From Flavobacterium sp. SUN046 (GTDB lineage: Bacteria > Bacteroidota > Bacteroidia > Flavobacteriales > Flavobacteriaceae): a stretch of DNA of 64,000 bases. Positions 34,482 to 41,721 of this stretch are shown here, piece by piece. The translations under genes were made by a program, and so were the position numbers. The first letter of the stretch is position 1. Each line of letters starts with the position of its first letter. The notes beneath the pieces were generated by a model. It was not told where the DNA came from. It worked only from the letters and a program-made list of their open reading frames with translations, and ran no database searches. The stretch spans positions 1 through 64,000 of the forward strand of contig NZ_JAPQNT010000010.1 of assembly GCF_028867965.1 (NCBI RefSeq), in the 5' to 3' direction.

Positions 34482-34886
34482 TTATCTTTTTATTAGAAAC
34501 ATTATAATTAGAGTTAGTAAAATAAACAACCCATAAAATGGCACCAGTGTTTTAGATAGAATACCTAATATCCATGTTCTGTTTCCTTTATTAAATTTGG
34601 AAGCGTCCATTCCAAAATCAATTTGATTATCATCTTTTAAAGCGACTTCTTTGTATAAATCTCTATATTGTCGTTCTTGAGAAATATAAAAACCATCTAA
34701 AACCCAAAAAACAGGAATTGAGATATAGGAAACCAATACATAATTTGTATTGGCATCTTTTGCGCACAAAGCATATAAAGCAGAAACTATAGTTATTGTC
34801 CAACCCTTTATTAGAAAAGAGTTTGAATTCATTCTTGTAATTACATTTTGAATGAATTCTAAATGTTTAATTTTGTTATCTGACAT
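34482..34886 (-). CDS. membrane protein coupled to TIR genes (134 aa)
   Basis: Residues 22-60 contain two helices (FLIKGWTITIVSALYALCAK; VLVSYISIPVFWVLDGFYIS). QERQYRDLYKEVALKDD follows, then a last helix FYGLFILLTLIIMFLIKR. This layout is common for small membrane proteins found beside MTH538-like TIR genes (recollection). Its end is 4 bp upstream of the ThsB-like start, and its start overlaps the second TIR gene stop by 1 bp, so all are translated together. A pore-forming or membrane-disrupting effector role is inferred. Confidence 0.68.
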   Translation of the reverse strand: MSDNKIKHLEFIQNVITRMNSNSFLIKGWTITIVSALYALCAKDANTNYVLVSYISIPVFWVLDGFYISQERQYRDLYKEVALKDDNQIDFGMDASKFNKGNRTWILGILSKTLVPFYGLFILLTLIIMFLIKR

Positions 34887-35680
34887 TATAATAAGAATTT
34901 TTGATTTATAGGATGCTGTTTATATAAATTATCAAGAGCATCTTCTGGCGAATTTGCAGAAGTTGTATACCATTTTAGTAAATCTGATGCACTTAATGTT
35001 GTTAAATGTGATAGTTCTACGTCATATTCAACGTTTAACTTTATTAACGCACTTTCGGTCATCATTTTTAAATCTTCAGTAGAGAAAAGTCTTGTTTCTC
35101 GTTTAAGTCTTTGTGGTGTTTGCTTTCTAATAATTTTTGTTGTCACAATTTCAGAGAAAATCCACGGAGAATTAGTTTTTTGACTAATTTCTGTTGAAGT
35201 TGAAATTGATTTAGGTGAATTAAGAAAAAACAAGCATTCGTTTACATCAATCATTTTATTTAATGCAGTGGAAAGCATTAAATGTACATGAGCTGTAGAA
35301 TAGTTTCTTTTATCGTAATCATACATTTGTCCGTTTGGTTGAATACAATATTTATCATCAATTTTTTTTAATAATTCATTTGAATATCCCCAAACAGTTG
35401 AATCTATAAAAGTCCATATTTTAAATTTTTCGTATAACATTCCTGCAATAGCTAAAGCTTTTTCTTCATCTTTATGAGAATGTGAAAGAAATATATGTGA
35501 TTTGATTTCTGGAAACCATTCTTCCATAATTTTGGTTCCATCTAACGAACCATTATCTAATAAAAAGTTATCTAAAGATCTTTTTACGTTGCCGTTATTT
35601 ATTTTTAAAATTTCTCTTCCTTTTTTTAATGATGATGCGTTTAGCTCATTTGGGACTTTTAAATTGAAACCTCTATACAT
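34886..35680 (-). CDS. TIR-domain protein, paralogue 2 (264 aa)
   Basis: Begins MYRGFNLKVPNELNASSLKK. The TIR part is SHIFLSHSHKDEEKALAIAG, then FKIWTFIDSTVWGYSNELL; next HLMLSTALNKMIDVNECLFF and NSPWIFSEIVTTKIIRK; the end is SPEDALDNLYKQHP. Aligned by eye with the 33211 protein it keeps the same motif order and the same conserved SPWI.SEI. It is the first gene of the TIR/membrane/ThsB-like/TIR set. Confidence 0.78.
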   Translation of the reverse strand: MYRGFNLKVPNELNASSLKKGREILKINNGNVKRSLDNFLLDNGSLDGTKIMEEWFPEIKSHIFLSHSHKDEEKALAIAGMLYEKFKIWTFIDSTVWGYSNELLKKIDDKYCIQPNGQMYDYDKRNYSTAHVHLMLSTALNKMIDVNECLFFLNSPKSISTSTEISQKTNSPWIFSEIVTTKIIRKQTPQRLKRETRLFSTEDLKMMTESALIKLNVEYDVELSHLTTLSASDLLKWYTTSANSPEDALDNLYKQHPINQKFLL

Positions 35681-35717
35681 TTATATAATTTTTATTTAAG
35701 TTATTTTCTTGTTTTAT

Positions 35718-36155
35718 TTAACCATTGCACAACAACCGCAAACCCATTTGGTCGCTTATTGGTATATACTGCACATGCAAAGAATCCCACATTCCTAAAA
35801 TGGTTAATCCATGGGCTTTGTATATTTTTCTTATCAGATTGATGTCGCCTTTGTAGGTACGTTTGCCGTCTACAATAAAAATGCAGTCGGCAGCTATGCC
35901 AAAATGATGCATGCCATCTTTCTTGATTTTGCTGGCTCCGTTGGCATAATATTTAGCTTGCAACACGTTGCTGCGGTAAGTTTCGGTAAAGGTGATGTCT
36001 TGGTTGGGGTAGGTCATTTTGTATTCGGCAATACACACTTTTACTTTGGCTAAAAAGTCGGGATAGAGAAGGGATTGGTCGTCTACCGATGTTGTCGAGT
36101 TGAACTTATTACTATGTTTGATAGTATTTTTGTAGAAGTTGGCTATTTGTTGCAT
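35718..36155 (-). CDS. M15-family peptidase, endolysin-like (145 aa)
   Basis: Metal-site pattern of M15 L,D-/D,D-peptidases: ITFTETYRSNVLQAKYYANG, KDGMHHFGIAADCIFI (HxxGxAxD) and WDSLHVQYI (LHVQ). No signal peptide. It hydrolyses peptidoglycan peptides in relatives. A decayed partial duplicate of its C-terminal half lies at 30284-30470. The gene shares the operon-like run with the helical 106-residue protein upstream, as in phage lysis or contractile-system cassettes. Confidence 0.82.
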   Translation of the reverse strand: MQQIANFYKNTIKHSNKFNSTTSVDDQSLLYPDFLAKVKVCIAEYKMTYPNQDITFTETYRSNVLQAKYYANGASKIKKDGMHHFGIAADCIFIVDGKRTYKGDINLIRKIYKAHGLTILGMWDSLHVQYIPISDQMGLRLLCNG

Positions 36156-36201
36156 AATTTTAGTTTTATTTTTTTAAGATTTATCATCTTTTAGTTTGTA
36201 A

Positions 36202-36522
36202 CTAAATTTTCAAAATTGTTTCTACTGCTTTCTCTAACACTTGAATAGCAGCATTGGCAGCATTTTGAGCTGTTATTTTGTTGATGATTGCTATAGTGTG
36301 TAACTCTGAAACCAATAAGTCATTTTCGTCTTCCAATCTTTTTAAGAAAAAGTCATTATCTATGTCGCCACTTAATCTCATTGTGGCTAGCAATTCTAAT
36401 CGTGATTTACGATTTTGTAAAAAAGTATTAGCTGTTGATTTTACAAGACCCCAATCGTCTTTTACTGAAATTTTAAGAGCATTTAGCATGTCGGCTAGTA
36501 CTTCGTTAATATCTAAATTCAT
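36202..36522 (-). CDS. helical hypothetical protein (106 aa)
   Basis: All-helical, soluble, with repeats of hydrophobic heptads: NEVLADMLNALKISVKDDW, then KSTANTFLQNRKSRLELLAT and a Ala-rich NKITAQNAANAAIQVLEKA. Similar proteins sit next to M15 or lysozyme-like genes in Bacteroidota (recollection). It may be a chaperone or regulator of the peptidase, or a structural accessory. Only 5 bp separate it from the upstream lipoprotein gene. Confidence 0.6.
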   Translation of the reverse strand: MNLDINEVLADMLNALKISVKDDWGLVKSTANTFLQNRKSRLELLATMRLSGDIDNDFFLKRLEDENDLLVSELHTIAIINKITAQNAANAAIQVLEKAVETILKI

Positions 36523-36527
36523 AATGT

Positions 36528-36965
36528 TTATTTTTTTACAGTTTTTAATGCTTTTTCAGAAATTAGAATTGGTTTATAGAAATCATTGATGTACTTTATG
36601 TAAATATTAATTTCTCCATCTTTGAGCGTTCCTTTAGATTTGTGTTCTTCTTTGTATTGAATAAAATTGGTTTTAAGTTCGCTCATCATTACGACAAAAT
36701 CTGAATTTTGTTCTCTATTGTTGATTTGAAAAAAGAGCGAATTAATATTACTTTCAATTTCTATATACTGTTTCTCAAAGTTTTCATAATTTCTCTTGCT
36801 CTCGGGTAGCGCTAAGATCTCAGTATACATCTTTTCGTTAAGTTTTTGAGTTTCGATAATTTGCTTTTCTATGGTTTCACTATAAGAAGGCACTAATTGT
36901 AACGATATGCAACTGTTCAACAACAATGCTATCAAGAATAAAAGTGTTATTATTTTTGTCTTCAT
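36528..36965 (-). CDS. probable lipoprotein (145 aa from MKTKI)
   Basis: A lipobox LLLNSCISLQL follows a signal MKTKIITLLFLIALLLNSC, best read from the Met at 36965; the longer start at 37007 adds only a Lys-rich stretch and overlaps the upstream gene. The mature part is helical and charged (ETIEKQIIETQKLNEKMYTE) without a known domain. It belongs to the minus-strand operon of P38011. Confidence 0.6.
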   Translation of the reverse strand: MKTKIITLLFLIALLLNSCISLQLVPSYSETIEKQIIETQKLNEKMYTEILALPESKRNYENFEKQYIEIESNINSLFFQINNREQNSDFVVMMSELKTNFIQYKEEHKSKGTLKDGEINIYIKYINDFYKPILISEKALKTVKK

Positions 36966-36990
36966 GAGTTGTATCTTTTTGTTTTTTATT

Positions 36991-37794
36991 TTATTCTTTT
37001 TTTTCATCGTTTCCTTTTTCCTCAGTTAGGTTATCACTTTCAGGAGAATCATTAACTACTGAATTACTAATTGGTTTTTCATCGAGTGTTTTTACTTCTA
37101 TCGGTTTTACTTCAATTGGGTTTATATCAATTGGTTTTACTTCAATTATTTTTTTTTGATCATCATTATTGATATCATTATCACTATCATTAAGCATTTT
37201 TATAAAATAAAGTCTCGTCCATAAATATCCAAATAAGAAGCCAATACAACCAAAATATATTATTACAAACATCAGTAGTGCCTCATTACATACTTTAGTG
37301 GTATCACTTATATAATTTGCTAAATGCTTTAATGTGTGTGGTATTTGATAAAGTTGGGTTAATCCAACCCCTATAATTATTTTCGTCAACCAATCACTAA
37401 TTTGAAGTAAATTATCATTACCTATGTAATGCGATTCTGTTGCAGATCTATTGCTGTCTGTTGTTGAAGCCGAACGAGGAATACCAAATAAAAACCCAAT
37501 AGAACTTCCTAATGTGAAAGTACCTCCAGCTATAAAGAATAGTGTGGCACACATTGAGTAGGCATAACTTATTTTATGGTTTATTTTGGCGCATACATAA
37601 TCTTGATAAACATACATTACAATACCTGTCAAACCCAATATTGCAATGAATATTATATAGCTCAAAGCAGTATTTTCTTTTTCATCTACAAGTTTGTCAG
37701 ATTCTTTTTTAGTTTCTGACTCTTGTGGCTTTTTTTCTGCTTCTTGAGTTTTGGTTTTACCAAATAGGTTAAATATTTTTTTAAAATCTATCAT
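36991..37794 (-). CDS. four-TM membrane protein with GFLFGIPR motif (267 aa)
   Basis: A Lys/Glu-rich N-terminus is followed by TM1 (about 43-62), TM2 at about 78-107 including FTLGSSIGFLFGIPRSAS, an amphipathic LLQISDWLTKIIIGVGLTQL and TM4 (ALLMFVIIYFGCIGFLFGYL). The C-terminal tail repeats P-I-(E/D)-V-K-P-I motifs (IEVKPIDINPIEVKPIEVK). The GFLFGIPR..ISDWLTKI pair recurs in bacterial membrane proteins of unknown role. It follows promoter P38011. Confidence 0.62.
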   Translation of the reverse strand: MIDFKKIFNLFGKTKTQEAEKKPQESETKKESDKLVDEKENTALSYIIFIAILGLTGIVMYVYQDYVCAKINHKISYAYSMCATLFFIAGGTFTLGSSIGFLFGIPRSASTTDSNRSATESHYIGNDNLLQISDWLTKIIIGVGLTQLYQIPHTLKHLANYISDTTKVCNEALLMFVIIYFGCIGFLFGYLWTRLYFIKMLNDSDNDINNDDQKKIIEVKPIDINPIEVKPIEVKTLDEKPISNSVVNDSPESDNLTEEKGNDEKKE

Positions 37795-37969
37795 ATTGTA
37801 TTTTCTTTATGTTCTTAAAAAATGCATTTACTTTTCTTGGGTTTCTATTTTTGGTTTTAAAACCCTTTTCTATGTTTAGCGATAATTTAATTAATCTTCT
37901 TTTCGGTTTTATGTCTCTCTTTAAATAGTTGAAGCTAAATGTAACGGTATGATTATTTATTAATAACAT
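37781..37969 (-). CDS. small basic ORF, first in the P38011 transcript (62 aa)
   Basis: Starts 41 bp downstream of a well-formed -7 element and overlaps the next gene by 14 bp. The product is very basic (KRDIKPKRRLIKLSLNIEKG, then KTKNRNPRKVNAFFKNI) with no signal peptide. It may be a real leader protein or only an open frame in the 5' untranslated region. Confidence 0.35.
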   Translation of the reverse strand: MLLINNHTVTFSFNYLKRDIKPKRRLIKLSLNIEKGFKTKNRNPRKVNAFFKNIKKIQYDRF

Positions 37970-38010
37970 TATATATTCGTATCTTTTTAATTTTCAAATA
38001 GATATATTTT

Positions 38011-38055
38011 CAAATTTAATATTAAATTATAGTTATATTCGTCAGTATAAATACG
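38011..38055 (-). promoter_or_regulatory. shared-type promoter P38011 (minus strand)
   Basis: On the minus strand CGTATTTATACTGACGA (38055-38039), a 20-bp spacer and a consensus TAAATTTG (38018-38011). The box fits the others, but the TTG position reads CGA, so the -33 element may be degenerate. Confidence 0.65.
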
Positions 38056-38119
38056 CATTTTTTTAACCTTATTTTTATTATTAAAAAGACGTTTTTATAT
38101 TTATATTGAGTATTATTGC

Positions 38120-38143
38120 GTATAAATACGTACGTATTTATAC
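38120..38143. promoter_or_regulatory. perfect 24-bp palindrome between divergent operons
   Basis: GTATAAATACGT followed by its exact reverse complement. Its halves match the box of the shared promoters (CGTATTTATAC). It lies between P38011 and P38151, with about 65 bp to each, so it looks like an operator shared by both. Confidence 0.75.
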
Positions 38144-38150
38144 AAAAATT

Positions 38151-38196
38151 CAGTACAAATACGTATTGCAGATTGTTTTTATTAGTAATACTTTAG
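38151..38196 (+). promoter_or_regulatory. shared-type promoter P38151 (plus strand)
   Basis: CAGTACAAATACGTATTG (38151-38168) ends in TTG; 20 bp later comes TACTTTAG (38189-38196), a near match to TAnnTTTG, 26 bp before the ATG at 38223. Confidence 0.65.
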
Positions 38197-38222
38197 CTAC
38201 ATAAATTTTAAATATTTTTATT

Positions 38223-38549
38223 ATGGCATTAGATGCAAACACAGGACAAATTATTAGCAAAAAGCAAGCTAAAGATTTAATTAAAGCATATGATATAAAG
38301 TTTCCTGGAGAGGTTATTTCTTCATTTATTGGTGCAAACAATGTTAAAAATATCTTAGCGCAAGAAGGTTGTATAGGTATTAAAATATACAATGGTTATG
38401 ATGATCAAGAACAAAAGATAAAATTAGTTCTGGTAGGAGTAAATGAAGATGAAGAAGAAATGTTTGAAAAAGGCATTATTTATGATGAAATGGCTACATG
38501 CCCACCATATTGTTCAACAAATGAAGATGATTTATTTCCGAAAAAATAA
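38223..38549 (+). CDS. small conserved hypothetical protein (108 aa)
   Basis: Soluble, acidic alpha/beta protein: ALDANTGQIISKKQAKDLIK, FPGEVISSFIGANNVKNILA, QEGCIGIKIYNGYD and IKLVLVGVNEDEEEMFEKG, ending YDEMATCPPYCSTNE. Similar proteins are found in Bacteroidota (recollection) but have no known activity. Three or four Cys near the end could bind a metal. It opens the two-component operon, 34 bp before the multi-TM gene. Confidence 0.62.
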   Translation: MALDANTGQIISKKQAKDLIKAYDIKFPGEVISSFIGANNVKNILAQEGCIGIKIYNGYDDQEQKIKLVLVGVNEDEEEMFEKGIIYDEMATCPPYCSTNEDDLFPKK

Positions 38550-38583
38550 ATTTTTATAAATTCTTTAAATATTCATAAGTTTT

Positions 38584-39210
38584 ATGCAGGAAGTAACAAT
38601 TTTTGTAATTTTATATGGTATTCTTCCTGCTTTATTTTTAAAAATTTTAAAAATAAAGTTAGTACCAATAGAACCTTTTATTTGGATTGTATTTTTTGCA
38701 AGTTTATATGAGTTTTTTGGTACAATAATTTTGAAAATAAATTCGGAGTATTGGTTTATTTGTTATAAGCTCTTTGCATTTATTTCAATTCATTATTTTT
38801 TTTATAAACTTTTAGAGGGTAGTTATCGTTTGATTTTCATTTTCATGATGATTCTTTTTCTTATTTTATCTTTGTATAATTTTTATGAATGGAAAATATT
38901 GAATTTTTTAGATGTAAGTGCTAATTATAATTTCTTGCAAACTCTTGTTGTTTTGATTTTTTCGGTGTTATGGTTTCTTAAAGTTTTCAATAATTTGGAG
39001 ATTGAATCTTTATTGAATAGTCCTGATTTTTATTTTGTATCGGGTTTAATATTATATTATTCAGGAACAGTTTTTTTGTTCCTTATGAGTAATATGTTGT
39101 TTAAAATGAATAAATCGGCATTTCAAGACTATTGGATGCTAAATATTGCTTTGAATTTAGTTTTAAGAACCTCATTAATAATTGGAATTTGGAAGGGACG
39201 AGTGAAATAA
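38584..39210 (+). CDS. multi-TM protein, possible sensor partner of the kinase (208 aa)
   Basis: About six to seven hydrophobic segments (VTIFVILYGILPALFLKILK; RLIFIFMMILFLILSLYNF; FLQTLVVLIFSVLWFLKVF; FYFVSGLILYYSGTVFLFLM; IALNLVLRTSLIIGIWKG). It has no soluble domain. It is followed immediately by the histidine kinase and likely acts with it as the membrane sensing part, since the kinase itself has only one short helix. That partnership is inferred from position. Confidence 0.65.
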   Translation: MQEVTIFVILYGILPALFLKILKIKLVPIEPFIWIVFFASLYEFFGTIILKINSEYWFICYKLFAFISIHYFFYKLLEGSYRLIFIFMMILFLILSLYNFYEWKILNFLDVSANYNFLQTLVVLIFSVLWFLKVFNNLEIESLLNSPDFYFVSGLILYYSGTVFLFLMSNMLFKMNKSAFQDYWMLNIALNLVLRTSLIIGIWKGRVK

Positions 39211-39239
39211 AATCTTTTTTTTGGGTTGGAACTACTATA

Positions 39240-39950
39240 ATGCTGTTTTTTGCATTTTGTTTGATTTTTTTGGTTTTATTTTATAAAAATTATTTTTTTA
39301 AAATGAAACGCAATGAAGCGGAGCAATTACTAAAGGTATCATTAGAGAGCGAGAAAAACGAGCGAAGGCGTATAGCGGCAGATTTGCATGATAGTGTTTC
39401 AAGTGATTTGAGTGCAATAAGAAATTATTTAGCAATTATTTTGAAAGATGAGAAAGACGAGAAGCGGGCTTCCTTATTTCAAGAATTAAAAGAAGGAGTT
39501 GAAGTTGCAATGGAAAACACGAGACAGGTTTCATACAAACTAATGCCACCATTATTAGACAGCTTAGGTTTTGAAGTGGCTTTAGAGGATTATTTAAATA
39601 AATTAAACACAAAAACAGAATTGTTATTTACCATAAGTTCAAAGGATGAGCGATTTGATTTGGACTCTAGTGTTTCATATGAATTATTTAGAATTATACA
39701 AGAATTTACTACAAATATGCTAAAATATGGTTCTATTAAAAATTGTCATATCGCTTTGTATGTAATTAGTTCTGTTGGCTATATAGAAATTATTGATGAT
39801 GGTGAACAATATGATTTTATGAAATCATTATCACAATCGAAAGGAACCGGATTAAAGAATATAAGTTCACGATTAAAAATTATTGATGCTAAGTTATTAC
39901 AAAGAGCAGTAATGATTGGAAATCATTTTGTTATTAGTTTTTCAATATAA
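39240..39950 (+). CDS. sensor histidine kinase, HisKA_3/HATPase type (236 aa from Met37)
   Basis: The ORF opens at 39132, but those codons overlap the preceding gene; the Met at 39240 gives one TM helix (MLFFAFCLIFLVLFYKNYFF) and then the kinase core. The phospho-acceptor motif is NERRRIAADLHDSVSSDLSA (H near residue 50). The ATP-binding half has EFTTNMLKYG (N box) and EIIDDGEQYD with KGTGLKNISSRLK (G boxes). Such short NarX-like kinases pair with LuxR-type regulators, here encoded 18 bp downstream. Confidence 0.78.
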   Translation: MLFFAFCLIFLVLFYKNYFFKMKRNEAEQLLKVSLESEKNERRRIAADLHDSVSSDLSAIRNYLAIILKDEKDEKRASLFQELKEGVEVAMENTRQVSYKLMPPLLDSLGFEVALEDYLNKLNTKTELLFTISSKDERFDLDSSVSYELFRIIQEFTTNMLKYGSIKNCHIALYVISSVGYIEIIDDGEQYDFMKSLSQSKGTGLKNISSRLKIIDAKLLQRAVMIGNHFVISFSI

Positions 39951-39968
39951 TTCGCTAAATAAATCTAT

Positions 39969-40640
39969 ATGGAGTTAATACGAGTTGGAATTGTTGATGA
40001 TCATTTGCTATTTAGAAGAAGTTTAACATTATTAATAGATTCTTTCAAGGGAATGAAAGTTGAAGTTGATGCTGAAAATGGTAGCGTATTTTTAAATAAA
40101 CTAGAGAATAATAGTGTAGATGTTGTTTTATTAGACATTCAAATGCCAGTTATGGATGGTTATGAAACCTGTAAGCATTTGTTAACTCAATTTCCTCTTG
40201 TCAAAATTTTGATAGTTTCACAGTTATCAACAAGAGAAAGTATTCATAAAATTATGGAAATTGGAGCTCATGGCTATTTTACTAAAAATTCAAATCCAAA
40301 TCAGTTAGAATTGGCTATAAAGAGTTTACATGAGCAAGGGTTTTATTTTGGTCTTGAGTTAGGTTCTGTAATTAAAGAAGCTATGTTATGGGAGTCTAAA
40401 AATGCTTTAAATATTAATAATCCAATAATAGATAAATTATCGGAACGAGAGTTGCAAATTATTATGATGATTTGTAAAGAAATGAAAAGCAAAGAGATTG
40501 CGGATAAATTATTTATTAACATTAGAACTGTTGAATCCCACAGAAAGAATATTTTAGATAAAACCAATTCCAAAAACTTTATAGGTGTAATATTGTATGC
40601 GCTAAAGCGTCAAATGATTTCTTTTGAAGATTTAGAATAA
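39969..40640 (+). CDS. NarL/FixJ-type response regulator with LuxR HTH (223 aa)
   Basis: The receiver domain has the acid pocket VGIVDDHLLFRRSLTLLI, the phosphorylation Asp in VVLLDIQMPVMDGYETC, and the switch region KILIVSQLSTRESIHK. The C-terminus is a LuxR helix-turn-helix (LSERELQIIMMICKEMKSKE, RTVESHRKNILDKTNSKNF). Length is usual for the family. It ends the two-component operon, and a terminator follows at 40741. It is the obvious candidate for binding the shared palindromic boxes, but the sequence cannot prove this. Confidence 0.88.
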   Translation: MELIRVGIVDDHLLFRRSLTLLIDSFKGMKVEVDAENGSVFLNKLENNSVDVVLLDIQMPVMDGYETCKHLLTQFPLVKILIVSQLSTRESIHKIMEIGAHGYFTKNSNPNQLELAIKSLHEQGFYFGLELGSVIKEAMLWESKNALNINNPIIDKLSERELQIIMMICKEMKSKEIADKLFINIRTVESHRKNILDKTNSKNFIGVILYALKRQMISFEDLE

Positions 40641-40740
40641 AACAATAGTTTAGAATTCAAATTATTTAGTATTAATGGATACAATTAGATATACTTTTAA
40701 AAATAAATCTTTATATAATAATATGACTAAAATAGAGATA

Positions 40741-40770
40741 AGGTTGCTAAGAAATTAGCAACCTTTTTTA
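40741..40770 (+). terminator. intrinsic terminator of the two-component operon
   Basis: AGGTTGCTAA and its complement TTAGCAACCT around a 4-nt loop, followed by six T. Confidence 0.85.
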
Positions 40771-40876
40771 TTGTTTTAAACTTTTATTAAAGCAACTACT
40801 TAATTAAATCAAATTAATAATCGTTATTTCTACCGTGTATTAAATTGTTTAAATACATTTCTACGTAGTTAAAATT

Positions 40877-40921
40877 CAGTATTTATACTGATAGTGGTTT
40901 TAAAACTAACTCCTAAATTTG
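40877..40921 (+). promoter_or_regulatory. shared-type promoter P40877 of the eCIS operon
   Basis: CAGTATTTATACTGATAG (40877-40894), 19 bp, and consensus TAAATTTG (40914-40921), 85 bp before the ATG at 41007. The box is a palindrome (TCAGTATTTATACTGA, 40876-40891, imperfect only in its centre) and is closely related to the 38-kb boxes. Confidence 0.7.
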
Positions 40922-41006
40922 AAATCATTAATTAAACTTTTTTGTCTTTTTATAATTAGTTTTTTTATTTAATAAACAATTAAGACTAATCAATTCTATT
41001 CTTGAA

Positions 41007-41666
41007 ATGACAATCACAGAAATACTTCAAAAACTTTCGGTCAAAATAAAAGAGGGTAGTGGTATAGAAAGTATTATTGCTAATATAGCAACAGTTCATG
41101 ATGATGAATCAAATTTAGATAAATCTTCTGTCATTTTTTCAATTGTAAATATAGAAGAGGATAAGACTTCAAAAAATCAAAGTTTATATAATAAAGAAAT
41201 TATCACAGTACCCATTGAAGGAGTTAATGTTGATGCGAGAGAGAAGTATAAAAAACCTGCTCAGAATTTAGTCCTTTCAATTTTATTTACTTCGTATATT
41301 AAGAGTATAGATCAGTATTTGGACGGTATTAGTAAGCTTGAGCAAATAATTAGATATCTACAAAACAATAATGTTTTTTATTTTAATTCAGATGAATTAT
41401 TTGAGCAAACAGAATCACATTTAGACGAAATAGAAGATAATAAACTTATCATTGACATGATAACTTTAAAGACAGATCAACTCAACCAAATGTGGTCTTA
41501 TTTGGGTAGTAAATACATGCCTTCCGTTTTGTATACAATGCGAATTATCAGGATTCAAAATGAAACAGTCACTGCTAAACCAATAATTAAAGAAGTAAAA
41601 ACACAATTATGGAATAACAATAAGAGTGATGCTGCAGGAGAGCTTGAATCAGGAACATATAAATAA
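41007..41666 (+). CDS. eCIS cap/terminator protein, DUF4255 (Pvc16/Afp16-like) (219 aa)
   Basis: Typical DUF4255 layout: an N-terminal helix ILQKLSVKIKEGSGIESII, strands SVIFSIVNIEEDKTSKN, a middle NLVLSILFTSYIKSIDQYLD and LDEIEDNKLIIDMITLKTDQ, then NQMWSYLGSKYMPSVLYTMR. Afp16/Pvc16 proteins cap the distal end of the sheath and tube and fix its length. It is the first gene of the operon, which is the usual position in this family. Confidence 0.82.
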   Translation: MTITEILQKLSVKIKEGSGIESIIANIATVHDDESNLDKSSVIFSIVNIEEDKTSKNQSLYNKEIITVPIEGVNVDAREKYKKPAQNLVLSILFTSYIKSIDQYLDGISKLEQIIRYLQNNNVFYFNSDELFEQTESHLDEIEDNKLIIDMITLKTDQLNQMWSYLGSKYMPSVLYTMRIIRIQNETVTAKPIIKEVKTQLWNNNKSDAAGELESGTYK

Positions 41667-41721
41667 TCATAATGATCATATATAAATCAATTATTAATAA
41701 CAATTAAACAAGTTTGTAATC

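Noticed and set aside
33211..35680. Complete canonical Thoeris system
   Set aside because: No SIR2 or SLOG (ThsA) protein is encoded in the window, so only a variant can be proposed.
38584..39950. One interrupted sensor-kinase gene split by a frameshift
   Set aside because: The multi-TM gene has a natural end, and the kinase has its own Met, membrane helix and complete core from 39240; two separate genes are the simpler reading.
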